The position numbers and the translations under genes were made by a program. The notes below the pieces were generated by a model. The model made no database searches. It saw nothing but the letters and a program-made list of their open reading frames with translations, and was not told the DNA's origin. A DNA stretch of 35,881 bases from Akkermansiaceae bacterium. GTDB taxonomy: Bacteria; Verrucomicrobiota; Verrucomicrobiia; Verrucomicrobiales; Akkermansiaceae. Numbering within the stretch: the first letter of the stretch is position 1; each line of letters opens with the position of its first letter. The stretch lies in the NCBI GenBank assembly GCA_903875675.1, contig CAIQXC010000046.1, positions 1-35,881 on the forward strand. The letters run 5' to 3'. Positions 24,143 to 33,695 of this stretch are shown piece by piece.

Positions 24143-25288
24143 TCAGAGTCCGAGAACTTCCCGGTAAATCGCTTCGAGCCTCAAAGCTACCTTCGCCGCT
24201 GAAAACCTCTCATGTGCGAATTCCTGGTTGTGTCCTCCTATCCTACGTCGAACTCCATCCAATGCCGCCAGTTGCTCAATCCGCTCGGCCACAACGTCTG
24301 GTTCAAACCTTTCACCGACCTTTTTGGAACGGTCCTGCGCGACGATGTAACCTGTTACCCCTTCCTCAAGGATATCCTTCAGACCTCCGGCATCGCTTGA
24401 CACCAAGGGCAGGCCCATCGCCATTGCCTCGAGCACCGCGTTGGGCATTCCCTCTGTGTAGCTAAGGAAGGCAAATGCATCGGCTTCGGCGTAGCAACCA
24501 ATCTTGCGTCTACCTTCCACATACCCAGCAAATTCGATATTCACCAATCCAAGATCCACGGCCCGCCGCCGCACCAGTTCCAAATCCGGGCCGTCCCCGG
24601 CGATGGTGAGATGGTAGCGCCCTGGGCTGTGCTGGTTGAGCACTGAAAAGGCATCAAGCAGTTCCAGGACCCCTTTCGACACTTCGACCCTTGATAAGAA
24701 CAGCATTCGAAACACCCTGCTATTCCGAATGGACCTAAACTTCACGTTGGCATCAAGAATGGAGTCGGCCACGACTGTTGTCTCAACATAGACAGGTCTC
24801 GTGAACCCCCAACGCCGCAGATCATCGCGAAAATCACTCGCCAAGACGATATGAGCATCCGCCCACCGATAGACCCGGCTTATCCAACCACGATTTCCAC
24901 CGGGAAATTCGGGTGTCCCGCAGGCCAGGTTGTCCCAACCACGCCAAAAGACAATCACGGGTCGCCGAAACAGCTTGGCCAAGCAGAGATTTACTGCGTC
25001 TCGTCTTAGAGAGCGTAACTCCACCGGATCTAGGCATGCATTCAAATGAACGAGTCCGTGCCATGCAAACATTTTCAACACAAGGTTCAGCCAATCAAAT
25101 ATCAGCCTCATCACCGTCGGCATTCGGACAAACCATGTGCGGCATTCAGCCCCATAATAGCCATACGGACGGCCGACATCGACGAAACGATGAAGCACCA
25201 CAAGATGCCCACTGATGGCCTGATAATAGTTGAAGATCCCCCCCCCAGACGCGGCCCGATCACGAACGATAAGAACCTGAATTGACAT
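24143..25288 (-). CDS. Glycosyltransferase family 4
   Basis: 381 residues from the ATG at 25286-25288 (MSIQVLIV); a GTG at 25315 gives nine more residues. The N-terminal GGG loop (SGGGIFNYYQ) binds the acceptor side. The C-terminal donor domain has MLFLSRVEVSKGVLELLDAF, YHLTIAGDGPDLELV and the EX7E motif in TEGMPNAVLEAMAMGLP. It should add one sugar to the lipid-linked EPS repeat unit in the cytoplasm. The Gly loop is coded by a G9 run (25238-25246), whose slippage would knock out the gene. Confidence 0.92.
   Translation of the reverse strand: MSIQVLIVRDRAASGGGIFNYYQAISGHLVVLHRFVDVGRPYGYYGAECRTWFVRMPTVMRLIFDWLNLVLKMFAWHGLVHLNACLDPVELRSLRRDAVNLCLAKLFRRPVIVFWRGWDNLACGTPEFPGGNRGWISRVYRWADAHIVLASDFRDDLRRWGFTRPVYVETTVVADSILDANVKFRSIRNSRVFRMLFLSRVEVSKGVLELLDAFSVLNQHSPGRYHLTIAGDGPDLELVRRRAVDLGLVNIEFAGYVEGRRKIGCYAEADAFAFLSYTEGMPNAVLEAMAMGLPLVSSDAGGLKDILEEGVTGYIVAQDRSKKVGERFEPDVVAERIEQLAALDGVRRRIGGHNQEFAHERFSAAKVALRLEAIYREVLGL
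25238..25246 (-). repeat. G9 homopolymer in the glycosyltransferase N-terminus
   Basis: Nine C residues on the plus strand are nine G residues on the coding strand. They encode the three glycines of the SGGGIF loop about 17 codons into the gene. Slippage here would give an early frameshift. Confidence 0.75.
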
Positions 25289-25333
25289 TTCCTGACGTGG
25301 GCCTCGGTTCGACACAGGCGAGCTGGGAATCTA

Positions 25334-26041
25334 TCACACAAGACGGTTTCGGCGGGCCTCAAATAGAATCATAGAACCCAGCGACCGGCGGCGTGAGAGC
25401 GCGATCCCCGCCTTTCCACACAACGGGAACTCAAAGGAGGTGCGCCGCTGAACTTCGAGGCCGAGGGATGATAATCTAGCGACAAACCGCGTGGCTGAAT
25501 AGTGGCGAAGTGAATAGTCAAAATGACGTCCAATATCCACCCGGCAGAAACGCCGAAATTTGCGCAACGAGCACTCGGCAATCCCGATGAGACTCCACGC
25601 ATTCGGTACCGACACGAGCAAAACTCCCCCCAACTTCAGAGAATGAACCAATTGCTCAAGAATCGCCATATCCTGCACAAGGTATTCAAGAACACTTGAA
25701 CAAATAATGACATCGAATGACTGACTAGCAAATCCCGTATTCGTCGCATCCATCAGTTCAAATCGTAGATTGCCTTGACCACCTACGGCAGCCGCGAAGC
25801 GGGATCTCCTTACCATGCCCTCGGAAACATCAGTTCCTAGAACATCGTAACCCATCGCCGAAACTGCGGAAGCAATCACCCCAGGACCACAGCCGAAGTC
25901 CAGCACTTTCGCACGTACAGGCGCTAATCTTTGAACCGCCGTTCGAATGAGATTGAGCCGATCCTTGAAGGAATGCTTACACGAATAATTTGTCGCAAAC
26001 CGCTCCGAATCCTCGGAAAAATATTCAGGAGTTGACTTCAT
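25334..26041 (-). CDS. Class I SAM-dependent methyltransferase
   Basis: 235 residues from the ATG at 26039-26041. The SAM-binding motif I is KVLDFGCGPGVIASAV (residues ~45-60), followed by LGTDVSEGMVRRSRFAA, FELMDATNTGFASQSFDVIICSSVLEYL and LKLGGVLLVSVPN. This is the standard methyltransferase type 11 layout. In this context it probably methylates a sugar or lipid-linked intermediate. It lies 45 bp upstream of the GT4 gene at 24143 and after a 347-bp gap. Confidence 0.88.
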   Translation of the reverse strand: MKSTPEYFSEDSERFATNYSCKHSFKDRLNLIRTAVQRLAPVRAKVLDFGCGPGVIASAVSAMGYDVLGTDVSEGMVRRSRFAAAVGGQGNLRFELMDATNTGFASQSFDVIICSSVLEYLVQDMAILEQLVHSLKLGGVLLVSVPNAWSLIGIAECSLRKFRRFCRVDIGRHFDYSLRHYSATRFVARLSSLGLEVQRRTSFEFPLCGKAGIALSRRRSLGSMILFEARRNRLV

Positions 26042-26388
26042 ATATCTATTTCCTCAGGCGCATTGGCGAGCTTGAATCGGAACTACAGACGGATTCCTAG
26101 GCGGAGCAATGGGGGATCCGAGAGGAATATATTCGAATGTTCCGATGTCCGATCCAGATCCATAGGCAGCCCCCCGTCAATACCCTTCCGTATGTCTATT
26201 CCATTCATAGCCAGCTTATCCTAGCTGACTGTGCCCCCCCCAGAGACACCATTAAATAGACAATTCACATAATTCACATTGAGTTCGTCACCGCCTGAAT
26301 TACTGCAGGAAATGTGACTGCTATATTGCACAAGAATCCAGGAATGAACGTTAGGCTTCAGGTTACAAATCAGATTTCCTTGCCCATA
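26042..26388. other. 347-bp intergenic region within the EPS cluster
   Basis: No gene is supported. The plus-strand frame starting at 26314 overlaps the GT4 gene and has no features. A C8 run lies at 26234-26241. The gap probably holds the promoter of the methyltransferase-to-epimerase run, but I cannot point to one. Confidence 0.55.
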
Positions 26389-27573
26389 TCACCAACGGAA
26401 CTTCTTGAATTGGGACGCTTCGGCACCTTTGTGAATACGGTTTGGAAAATTGATAAGTTGATGGTACAGCGCCCTTGTTTGCTCGGATACTCTAAGTGGC
26501 GAAAATCGTTGCTCGGCGACGATCCGCCCGGTCTGCCCCATTTGTCGAGCTGTGACGGGGTCTTGTAGCGTCCGGGTCAAGCGGTCAGCGATCTCTCCGG
26601 TGTCCTCTGGATTGATCAGGAACCCACTAATATTCTCGCTGACCATGTAAGGCATGCCGCAACGGTTGGAGGCGATGACCGGCAATCCGGCGGCCATCGC
26701 CTCGGCAATAGCCATGGGTGAGTTCTCTTGCTTCGATGGGAGGAGGAAGACGCTCGCCTTTGCCAGTTCTACCATCAGCCGTTCATGGTCGATTTGCCCC
26801 AGTAATTCCACCCGTTCGGCAAGGTTGTGGCGGGCTATACAATGTAGCACTTTCCGATAATAGGCCGGTTGGTTGGCCAGCCCCGCGATGACGAGCGTAC
26901 CATCGGCCCCGTGCGAAACAGCCCGAGCAAAGGCTGCGATTGCTCCGAGCGTATTCTTGCGTTCGTTAAGCCAACCGACGCACAGCACGCGGCGACCATG
27001 CGGGGCTGGGGTAACTCCGAAGAAACGCTCATCAACGGGATTGTCGATGTCGTAGATGGTGGCGTGAGTCAGTGGCTCAATCATCTGGCGTACATAAGGC
27101 GAGATGGAAATGATGTGTCGCTGTCGGGCGAGTCCTCGCCGTTCCACCATGCCCCACAGACACGAGCGAAGCGCTGAAAGCCGGGTAGAGTCTGCCCGTA
27201 GATTCGCAGTGTCGAAACCATGCAGAGTGAAGACATGCGGGATATGTAGGTCACTAAGCATCAATCCGTGAGTTTCATGGGAATGCAGAATGTCTGGCCG
27301 CATGGCGAGAACGTAGTCAATCAGACGCCGTCGTCCTGGACCACACAACACATCGGCGATCTGTGGCCAACGTGAGCGGGTCAGACGATGGATTGTAGCT
27401 CCGTCTTGGGTTTCCACCACGGGCCCGGCCCGGCCACCTCCAAGAGTAACTACATGAACGTCCAAATCGTCCATGGCCGCCAGTGCCCGAACTAACACCA
27501 CGGCGACGGACTCTACGCCGCCGATCGCCATTTTGGGTGTCGGGGGATAACGGGTAAATATAGCGACTTTCAT
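26389..27573 (-). CDS. Glycosyltransferase family 4
   Basis: 394 residues from the ATG at 27571-27573. The N-terminal domain has MKVAIFTRYPP, GGVESVAVVLVRAL and PDILHSHETHGLMLSDL, VFTLHGFD. The donor domain has VLCVGWLNERKN, VELLGQIDHERL and the EX7E motif in KQENSPMAIAEAMAAGLPVIAS. It should transfer a sugar from a nucleotide donor to the growing EPS unit. The tail after LYHQLINFPN is a short non-conserved extension. It lies 129 bp downstream of the GT2 gene. Confidence 0.93.
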   Translation of the reverse strand: MKVAIFTRYPPTPKMAIGGVESVAVVLVRALAAMDDLDVHVVTLGGGRAGPVVETQDGATIHRLTRSRWPQIADVLCGPGRRRLIDYVLAMRPDILHSHETHGLMLSDLHIPHVFTLHGFDTANLRADSTRLSALRSCLWGMVERRGLARQRHIISISPYVRQMIEPLTHATIYDIDNPVDERFFGVTPAPHGRRVLCVGWLNERKNTLGAIAAFARAVSHGADGTLVIAGLANQPAYYRKVLHCIARHNLAERVELLGQIDHERLMVELAKASVFLLPSKQENSPMAIAEAMAAGLPVIASNRCGMPYMVSENISGFLINPEDTGEIADRLTRTLQDPVTARQMGQTGRIVAEQRFSPLRVSEQTRALYHQLINFPNRIHKGAEASQFKKFRW

Positions 27574-27702
27574 ATTGATTCATCTGTGAGGATAGACACC
27601 GATCCATGGGCCAGCCTACGTCTCAGCAGCCTAGCACTTCAGACCGGGCCACGGCCTACTGGCTATACCTTCTTGAAATGAATATCACGATTCGTCGGAA
27701 AA

Positions 27703-28641
27703 TTATCTTACTCCGAGTCTTGAGCGACTCAGGTCGCGGGAGGGCCTGGTTGCCCTCCACCAGTCCCTGAGCACAAGAATCCCACCGACCGGCATTGCTG
27801 CCACCGTCATGGTCAAGTATAAAAGATGGCGGACACAAGTGGGACTCTTTCGTGCAAGGATAGAGCATTTCGCCAAAGAGACGGCGATTCGAGCCGCACT
27901 GGTGAGGCGGATGGGCAATTTTCCGTTAAGAATCTCAAGGTTGTAGAGGTAGTAGGCTAGAGGATTCCGAAAGCTATTGAGGCCTGACAAATCAGTCAAT
28001 CCATCAGTTTGGTATTCTTTTACTCCTATGACTGCATTCACGCATCGCAGGTGGTATTCTTGTGATATACGGTTCCAGACCAAAGATTCCGGAACCAACT
28101 GCCGACCAAGATAGTCAGGAAACGGAAACATGCGAAGAATGTCCGTCCGAGTGCAGCCGATCTTGTCGCCATGAATTCCAAGATTGTAGCGAAGATCTAC
28201 CGCGTCGCTCTCCATCTGATTCCTCGGGAAACAATCACCCACAGTCTCCCCGTCTTCATACTGGAACAGACAACAAACTCCAGAGTATCGCTGTTTGTCA
28301 GGGATTTGATCCCATTCCCACCTAAGCCGTTCCAGAGCGGTAGCAACCAGCCAATCATCTGAATCGATCATAACAAAGAGTTCACCTCGGGCGTTACGAA
28401 CACAGACATTGTGTGCCATGTGTTTGCCGCTGTTCTCTTGCCAGTAATAGCGAATCGGGAACGGGGATTCCACTCTCCATCGGGATACCAAATCGCCAGT
28501 TCCATCAACTGAACCGTCATCAACCACCAACCATTCAAAGTTAGTGAATGTCTGCATTCTCAAGCTGGCATATACCCGTGGCAGTAGCTCCCCCCGGTTA
28601 TACGTTGGAGTGCAGACCGTGAATAGTGGACTAGTGCACAT
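27703..28641 (-). CDS. Glycosyltransferase family 2 with C-terminal hydrophobic segment
   Basis: 312 residues from the ATG at 28639-28641. GT-A motifs: FTVCTPTYNRGELL (residues 7-20), VVDDGSVDGT (39-48), the metal-binding region FVMIDSDDW (89-97) and an acidic segment NLGIHGDKIGC. The C-terminus has a likely membrane-associated helix (LLYLTMTVAAMPVGGILVL). This layout fits an EPS or O-antigen enzyme working at the cytoplasmic membrane. Donor and linkage are unknown. Confidence 0.92.
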   Translation of the reverse strand: MCTSPLFTVCTPTYNRGELLPRVYASLRMQTFTNFEWLVVDDGSVDGTGDLVSRWRVESPFPIRYYWQENSGKHMAHNVCVRNARGELFVMIDSDDWLVATALERLRWEWDQIPDKQRYSGVCCLFQYEDGETVGDCFPRNQMESDAVDLRYNLGIHGDKIGCTRTDILRMFPFPDYLGRQLVPESLVWNRISQEYHLRCVNAVIGVKEYQTDGLTDLSGLNSFRNPLAYYLYNLEILNGKLPIRLTSAARIAVSLAKCSILARKSPTCVRHLLYLTMTVAAMPVGGILVLRDWWRATRPSRDLSRSRLGVR

Positions 28642-28749
28642 ACTACAGAATCGTGTTGTTGATCCCTAATGCGTAGTAGACGAGGCGCTTCTTCAGCAAT
28701 ACGATATCTGGCGCAAGAGATGACTCGAGGAGGGGCGTGATTGGTCCCT

Positions 28750-29574
28750 CTACTTCACCGAGATAGCCGGGGCTAGCCGATTTCGAGCCTGATCAACACT
28801 GCGGACAGCAAGGACATCCTCTATCTCATGGAATTGCAGGAAATCCCCGAATATCTCCTCAAGCAATGTTTCACTCGTCCATCTCAGAATATGAAAGCCA
28901 GCCGCCTGTAGTGTTCCGAGAACCTCCCTTGCTGACGACCCGTAATTGCGAAGAAATCTATCAGCAATCTCGATGTATATTGCATTCGTCTTGGACAGTG
29001 TCTCTCGTGCACCAGCAAGTACTTGTGCCTCGAAACCCTCGACGTCAATCTTTAAAAGATCGATTGAATGAAATGCATCGGCTAACGAATCGAGAGTCGA
29101 AAGCTTCACATCTAACGCCCCAATACCCTCTGATTCAATATGATTAAGATCGTCCGACTTGTAGTCACTGAACGAAGCCGATCCTGGTTCGGCGGCAAGA
29201 GCGATATTCATAGAGGTCACGTTTTTCAGGCCGTTTAGTTCAATATTTTTCAACATATAGCGAAAGATTCGTGGATGGGGTTCAACCGCAAGCACTCGCC
29301 CTCTAAGACCTACTTCTACTGCACCGGCGATCACCGTGCTTCCAATATTTGCGCCGACATCGATGTAACAGTCTCCAGGCTTCAGATAAGCACTAATTAA
29401 TCTGTTATCAGAAGCTCTGCTATCCGGATTGTACCACAACTCGGCTGACAGGTCGGTCGGATAGAAGCGCAATCTATATCCGTGAGTCCGAAATGTCATA
29501 AATTGGCATATTCCGGACCTCATAAGGACTCTTGAAAACAGATAATGGAGGCTCTTCTTTCTAAAATCGGTCAT
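28750..29574 (-). CDS. FkbM family methyltransferase
   Basis: 274 residues from the ATG at 29572-29574. FkbM features: PGDCYIDVGANIGSTVI (SAM motif, ~67-83), VLAVEPHPRIFRYMLKNIELN, IDLLKIDVEGFEAQVLAGA and IYIEIADRFL. These enzymes O-methylate hydroxyls of sugars or natural products; here a polymer sugar is the likely substrate. It lies 33 bp downstream of another methyltransferase gene, so the polymer is probably methylated at more than one position. Confidence 0.92.
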   Translation of the reverse strand: MTDFRKKSLHYLFSRVLMRSGICQFMTFRTHGYRLRFYPTDLSAELWYNPDSRASDNRLISAYLKPGDCYIDVGANIGSTVIAGAVEVGLRGRVLAVEPHPRIFRYMLKNIELNGLKNVTSMNIALAAEPGSASFSDYKSDDLNHIESEGIGALDVKLSTLDSLADAFHSIDLLKIDVEGFEAQVLAGARETLSKTNAIYIEIADRFLRNYGSSAREVLGTLQAAGFHILRWTSETLLEEIFGDFLQFHEIEDVLAVRSVDQARNRLAPAISVK

Positions 29575-29607
29575 GGCAGGGATGAGTTTACAAAGGATTC
29601 GACAATA

Positions 29608-30735
29608 TCATGATCCACCATCCCAACGCCCCGCGAAATTCGAAGCGTGACGCTTTTTCAAGTAGTCAGAGAAGCTGGTATCGGGGCGCAGAAAGACACC
29701 CAGTTGCCTCTTCTTTCCGGTCCCCTGGGTGGGGCCCAGGGAGTAGTAGTCAGATAACCCGCTATTTGATCGTATGAAATCTATTTCCAACTGAGGATCG
29801 GGGCCGCTCTCCCATATGAGAGCATGTCGGGTCATGGCGTCGAGTTTCGCCAATGCGCCAATCTTGTCCATACGGCCACACTCGGGGATATTTTGCTCTT
29901 CCTGCCTGAAAAACATATGATAGAGAACCGTCAATGCAACCACGATATCGAACGGTTGATCGGCTTGGAACTGCCGGAAATAGCAGTTTTGGAAGCGAAC
30001 GTCCAGCCCATATGTCGCATCGAGTGCTTTGGCAACAGCCAGATGATTCGCGTCGTAATCAATCCCAGTCATCCTGAAACTCTGCCTTTGCAAATGGTGG
30101 GATGTGTATCCCATGTTGCAGCCGATATCCAAGCCACAGAGGCCTGGTCCGATGGGACCAAGAAATTGCCTGATCCGATCCAAGCGAATCGAATCACGGC
30201 GAGCGATTTTCGCCTTGCGATATGCCGGGTGGTCGATGGGGTTGTAGAATGACTTTCTTAAAGATCTGGCAACTACATTATCCAAGTCGCCCGTGCCACG
30301 GGCAAGCCATTTCGCAAGGACCTTTTCAGGCATGGCAACCTTGATCCACGACTTGCCAAGAGCTTTGGAGAGACAACACAGCTCAATGCCATCCTGCACA
30401 ATGAGGCAGTCATTCCGAATGTCAGAGATGAGCGGTCTGCGGCTATAAGGATTCCACTGAAGGGCGCGGATTCTTGCGCTAAGGGCCTGAATGAAGTCAG
30501 TCTTGTTGATATGCGATCCACAAATTCCAGACGCTAGACAATCCTGATGGTAGGGACCAATATCCCCCTTGCCCTTGACAATACATTCAACCGCCTTCAT
30601 TGCCGACAAGACGACAATGGGAACAGGAAGGGTGGCTACGAGATCTGTATCACCGCTCTGTCTGTGTAAATCATCCGCTCGTTCTATGTACGAGAATAGA
30701 ATATTTAGCGGCACAAGTACATCATGCGTTGTCAT
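29608..30735 (-). CDS. SAM methyltransferase with ParB-like N-terminal region
   Basis: 375 residues from the ATG at 30733-30735, which lies inside the 3' end of the GT4 gene upstream (14-bp overlap). The SAM domain is C-terminal: LCGLDIGCNMGYTSHHL (residues ~199-215), GIDYDANHLAVAK and FDIVVALTVLYHMF. The N-terminal 190 residues contain NDCLIVQDGIELCCLSKALGK (~108-128), which resembles the DGxHR-x-x-x-x-LG loop of ParB/sulfiredoxin-type domains but with HR replaced by EL. This is my reading, not a confirmed domain. The enzyme may methylate a sugar or the glycan end. It is coupled to GT4 and FkbM genes. Confidence 0.8.
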   Translation of the reverse strand: MTTHDVLVPLNILFSYIERADDLHRQSGDTDLVATLPVPIVVLSAMKAVECIVKGKGDIGPYHQDCLASGICGSHINKTDFIQALSARIRALQWNPYSRRPLISDIRNDCLIVQDGIELCCLSKALGKSWIKVAMPEKVLAKWLARGTGDLDNVVARSLRKSFYNPIDHPAYRKAKIARRDSIRLDRIRQFLGPIGPGLCGLDIGCNMGYTSHHLQRQSFRMTGIDYDANHLAVAKALDATYGLDVRFQNCYFRQFQADQPFDIVVALTVLYHMFFRQEEQNIPECGRMDKIGALAKLDAMTRHALIWESGPDPQLEIDFIRSNSGLSDYYSLGPTQGTGKKRQLGVFLRPDTSFSDYLKKRHASNFAGRWDGGS

Positions 30736-31936
30736 AGAGAGTCAATCCATTGGTGTTGCTATTCAGTTTGACAAGATCAATGAACATCCGCTCAAATCGG
30801 GGGATCACTGTCTCAATCGAATGATTCCTTAAGAAGTATTCACGGACTCTTGCAGATGTCTCGGTGAAGCAGACGGGATCGGCAAGCAACTCGCCGATCC
30901 CGGTGATCAAGGCTGACGTATTTCGCCCAACCCGGCCAAGCATACGGCTTTCGATCAGGTTGTCAGGATCGACCATTGACACGATAGGCAGCCCATGACT
31001 CCACGCCTCTAGGAAGGTGTTGGGAAAACCCTCGTAATCTGAGGTACAGCAGAGCAGCGATGCACTGCGGTAGAGTCCTGAAATCTCTCCCCTTGGTACG
31101 GCCCCAAGCATGCGCACATTAGGCAGCATGTTTGCCCGTTTGGCTACCGAGCGCGTGTAAGCATCATCGTACAACGGGCCAGCAACGTCAAATCCCAGAT
31201 GTGGGCAGGCCGCCGCAATGTCAAGAAGGACGTCAGGTCGCTTCACCCGGCAGACCCGTCCTACCCACACGATGCGCCCGGTGGTGCGGTTGGGGGAGAA
31301 GTTTTCGGCAGGTTCCGGTCCAGGTGCGGGCATTGGGATAACCTGGGAATCGACACCGAAATGCTTCGCCAATCGTTTGCTTTGTGTTGCCGTCTGCGCA
31401 ACACGATGTGATGCAACACGGAGGCCGTGCTTATACAGGATGCGATCGCGCCAAGTCCGCAGCTCCGGCAGATTCGGATTGCAGTCGGCATCGCTGGCCA
31501 ATGAGAAAACGAACGGCTTTCCGTGCAGGCGGCACCAAATTGCCACTTGTCCGGTGACACATCCGCCGCAGTTCTGATAGTATATATCGGCATTCACTTT
31601 CCGGAGCGATTTGATCAGCCCGGTCCACTTCGGATGAAGGAATCGTAATCCGGCAAGTCCGGCGTCTTTTCCGCAGATCTTAATCACTCGAACGCCGTCG
31701 ACCATCTCCTCGTCGGGTCCACCTTCGTTCCAGGTCAGGAAGCTAACCAGGTGTCCCCGTCCCGCCAACCAGCGGGACAGCAGGCTAGTCTGGCGTTCGA
31801 CGCCACCAATATGGCCGGTCGTCACGCCTGAGATCGCTCCGTAGCCATTATGTGAGACGATACAGATGGAGACTGTCTTAGCCTCCGGTGGGTCTTCGTT
31901 TGAGTTCCCAATATCTCTTGGAAGTAATGTCGACAT
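30722..31936 (-). CDS. Glycosyltransferase family 4
   Basis: 404 residues from the ATG at 31934-31936. N-terminal domain: VSICIVSHNGYGAISG, GGVERQTSLLSRWLA and NADIYYQNCGGCVTGQVA. Donor domain: RIVWVGRVCRVKRPDVLLDIA, VRMLGAVPRGEISGLYRSAS and the EX7E region DYEGFPNTFLEAWSHGLPIVS. It should add a sugar to the EPS repeat unit. Its stop codon lies within the first codons of the next methyltransferase, implying translational coupling. Confidence 0.92.
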   Translation of the reverse strand: MSTLLPRDIGNSNEDPPEAKTVSICIVSHNGYGAISGVTTGHIGGVERQTSLLSRWLAGRGHLVSFLTWNEGGPDEEMVDGVRVIKICGKDAGLAGLRFLHPKWTGLIKSLRKVNADIYYQNCGGCVTGQVAIWCRLHGKPFVFSLASDADCNPNLPELRTWRDRILYKHGLRVASHRVAQTATQSKRLAKHFGVDSQVIPMPAPGPEPAENFSPNRTTGRIVWVGRVCRVKRPDVLLDIAAACPHLGFDVAGPLYDDAYTRSVAKRANMLPNVRMLGAVPRGEISGLYRSASLLCCTSDYEGFPNTFLEAWSHGLPIVSMVDPDNLIESRMLGRVGRNTSALITGIGELLADPVCFTETSARVREYFLRNHSIETVIPRFERMFIDLVKLNSNTNGLTLYDNA

Positions 31937-32006
31937 AGCCTCTGGGATTGTGGGTATGCTTTTACCAGTAGATGGGTGGACTGCGATCAGAGTCCCCGAA
32001 ACTCCT

Positions 32007-33575
32007 TCACGGGCACGTTCGAACGGAAAGATTCAGCATGATAATCCTCAGGGCGTTTGTCAGATTTTTCCTCATCAAGGGTGGTACCAGCCATCGTAGG
32101 TAGAATATACTGCTGATCAAGGACCCGGCGGCAATCATTGCCATTGCCGACAGGGGATATGCCTCCAAAAGCTCGGCACCAACAGCCAGCGTTGCGGCAA
32201 ACGGCGCGACACAGAGCAATGGTCGAAGGAAAGTACACCAAATATAGCGGCGCTTTGAAACTCCTACTATGCAGCAGGCATACCATGAAGTGACAAAACC
32301 ATCTACAATAACTTGTGGCAATACAAAGCAGACAGCCGCTCCGCGGAGGCCCCAGTGAAATCCCCAAAGTCCGATTGTTAGTAGAATCATAGATGCGCCA
32401 GCAGCAATCAACTTGGCAAGCGCGGTCTGGCCGTGACAGTTCATTCCGCATAGCACACTCCAGACCGGTTCCTGAACCAGTGTGGCATAAGTGCCCATTG
32501 TCAGAATGGCGAGCAGGCAGGGTTGAATATAGGCTTGCCCCATCCATATGCCCATCAAGTGATTTCCAAGGAGCCCCAAAACAATTAGGACGGGTAACGC
32601 AAGGCTGGAGATGATGGAGGGAGTGGTCAGTAGGGTCTCCCGCAGGGCCGCCCGGTCGTTCCGTGCTTGGAGTCCGCTGGCAATTGGAACAACGATCATG
32701 CCGAACCTAGCGGCAAGGCTTCTCATCGTAGTCATTAGGCTTCTGGAACGGGAGAATATCGCCAGGCTAGCCGGGCCTATGAATACGACGATCAACAGGC
32801 TCAGGGCTTGGTTGGAAAGCAGGTTAGCAACCGAAGGGACCAGGCTTTTGATGCCGTAACTGGCTTGTTCGACAAACGTCGGCCATGAGGCGAGGCGGCG
32901 GTCGATGACCAACTCTGGACAGACGCGTTTCATCAAACGCTTACGCGCCAATGCGGAGCCGATCATGATTACGCAGTGGACGAGGGCAAGGGAGGGCAGT
33001 CCTTTGCCGAGCAACAGAACGCCGATCATCCCCAATGCTACCAAGCCGTTGGCGATCGCGGTGACCGAGTTCTGCAGGTCCCACCGGTGGCATCCTGCGA
33101 TCACAGATGCATAAACTGATAGAGAGAGGATGACCGCTATTTCTATCCCCTGATACAAAAGAACCAAGCGGGCCGTGCCCAACTCATCACCCAGACGTAG
33201 CCCGAATATTGGTAGCAACCACCATGCTGATACGACCGCTAGAACGAGTGCCAGCCAACCGACCGAGCGTTGAAAGAGTGCGATGGTTGATACCGACCGG
33301 TTTAAACCCTCCACATCGTTGCGAGCACGATGACCGGCGACGTAGCGACTGATAGAATCGCCAAGGCCGATTTCCAGCAGACCAAAGTAGGCAACCAAGC
33401 TCCAGGAGAAATCCCAGATGCCGAGGGTCGTTTGTCCGAGGTGATCGCTGATGAGTCGAGGCACGATGAACCCCGCTACAACATTCACCATGTAACCGCC
33501 CCAGGCAAACGCGACATTGCGTCCAAAGTGCTCGCGACCATCATTGGTGGATAGGGACGGAATTGTGGATGCCAT
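32007..33575 (-). CDS. Wzx-type oligosaccharide flippase
   Basis: 522 residues from the ATG at 33573-33575; a GTG at 33605 would add ten. About 12-14 membrane helices span the protein, beginning NVAFAWGGYMVNVVAGFIVPRLI and LGIWDFSWSLVAYFGLLEIGLGDSISRYVA, the usual start of the polysaccharide_synt/MurJ-like exporter fold. It should move the lipid-linked repeat unit across the inner membrane before polymerisation by the ligase/Wzy-like protein at 34766. The last 20 residues are basic and cytosolic. Confidence 0.92.
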   Translation of the reverse strand: MASTIPSLSTNDGREHFGRNVAFAWGGYMVNVVAGFIVPRLISDHLGQTTLGIWDFSWSLVAYFGLLEIGLGDSISRYVAGHRARNDVEGLNRSVSTIALFQRSVGWLALVLAVVSAWWLLPIFGLRLGDELGTARLVLLYQGIEIAVILSLSVYASVIAGCHRWDLQNSVTAIANGLVALGMIGVLLLGKGLPSLALVHCVIMIGSALARKRLMKRVCPELVIDRRLASWPTFVEQASYGIKSLVPSVANLLSNQALSLLIVVFIGPASLAIFSRSRSLMTTMRSLAARFGMIVVPIASGLQARNDRAALRETLLTTPSIISSLALPVLIVLGLLGNHLMGIWMGQAYIQPCLLAILTMGTYATLVQEPVWSVLCGMNCHGQTALAKLIAAGASMILLTIGLWGFHWGLRGAAVCFVLPQVIVDGFVTSWYACCIVGVSKRRYIWCTFLRPLLCVAPFAATLAVGAELLEAYPLSAMAMIAAGSLISSIFYLRWLVPPLMRKNLTNALRIIMLNLSVRTCP

Positions 33576-33695
33576 GATCGGGAGATTGGGTGTCGATGGT
33601 GGCACTTATGCAAGTTTGAGGCTTGGTCAAGACACGATAATCCTCGGGATATTTGACCCGCACCCGCAGACTTCGAAACCTACTCATGGCTGCTT

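Noticed and set aside
26314-26568. 84-codon plus-strand ORF
   Set aside because: Mostly antisense to the GT4 gene at 26389-27573 and without features.
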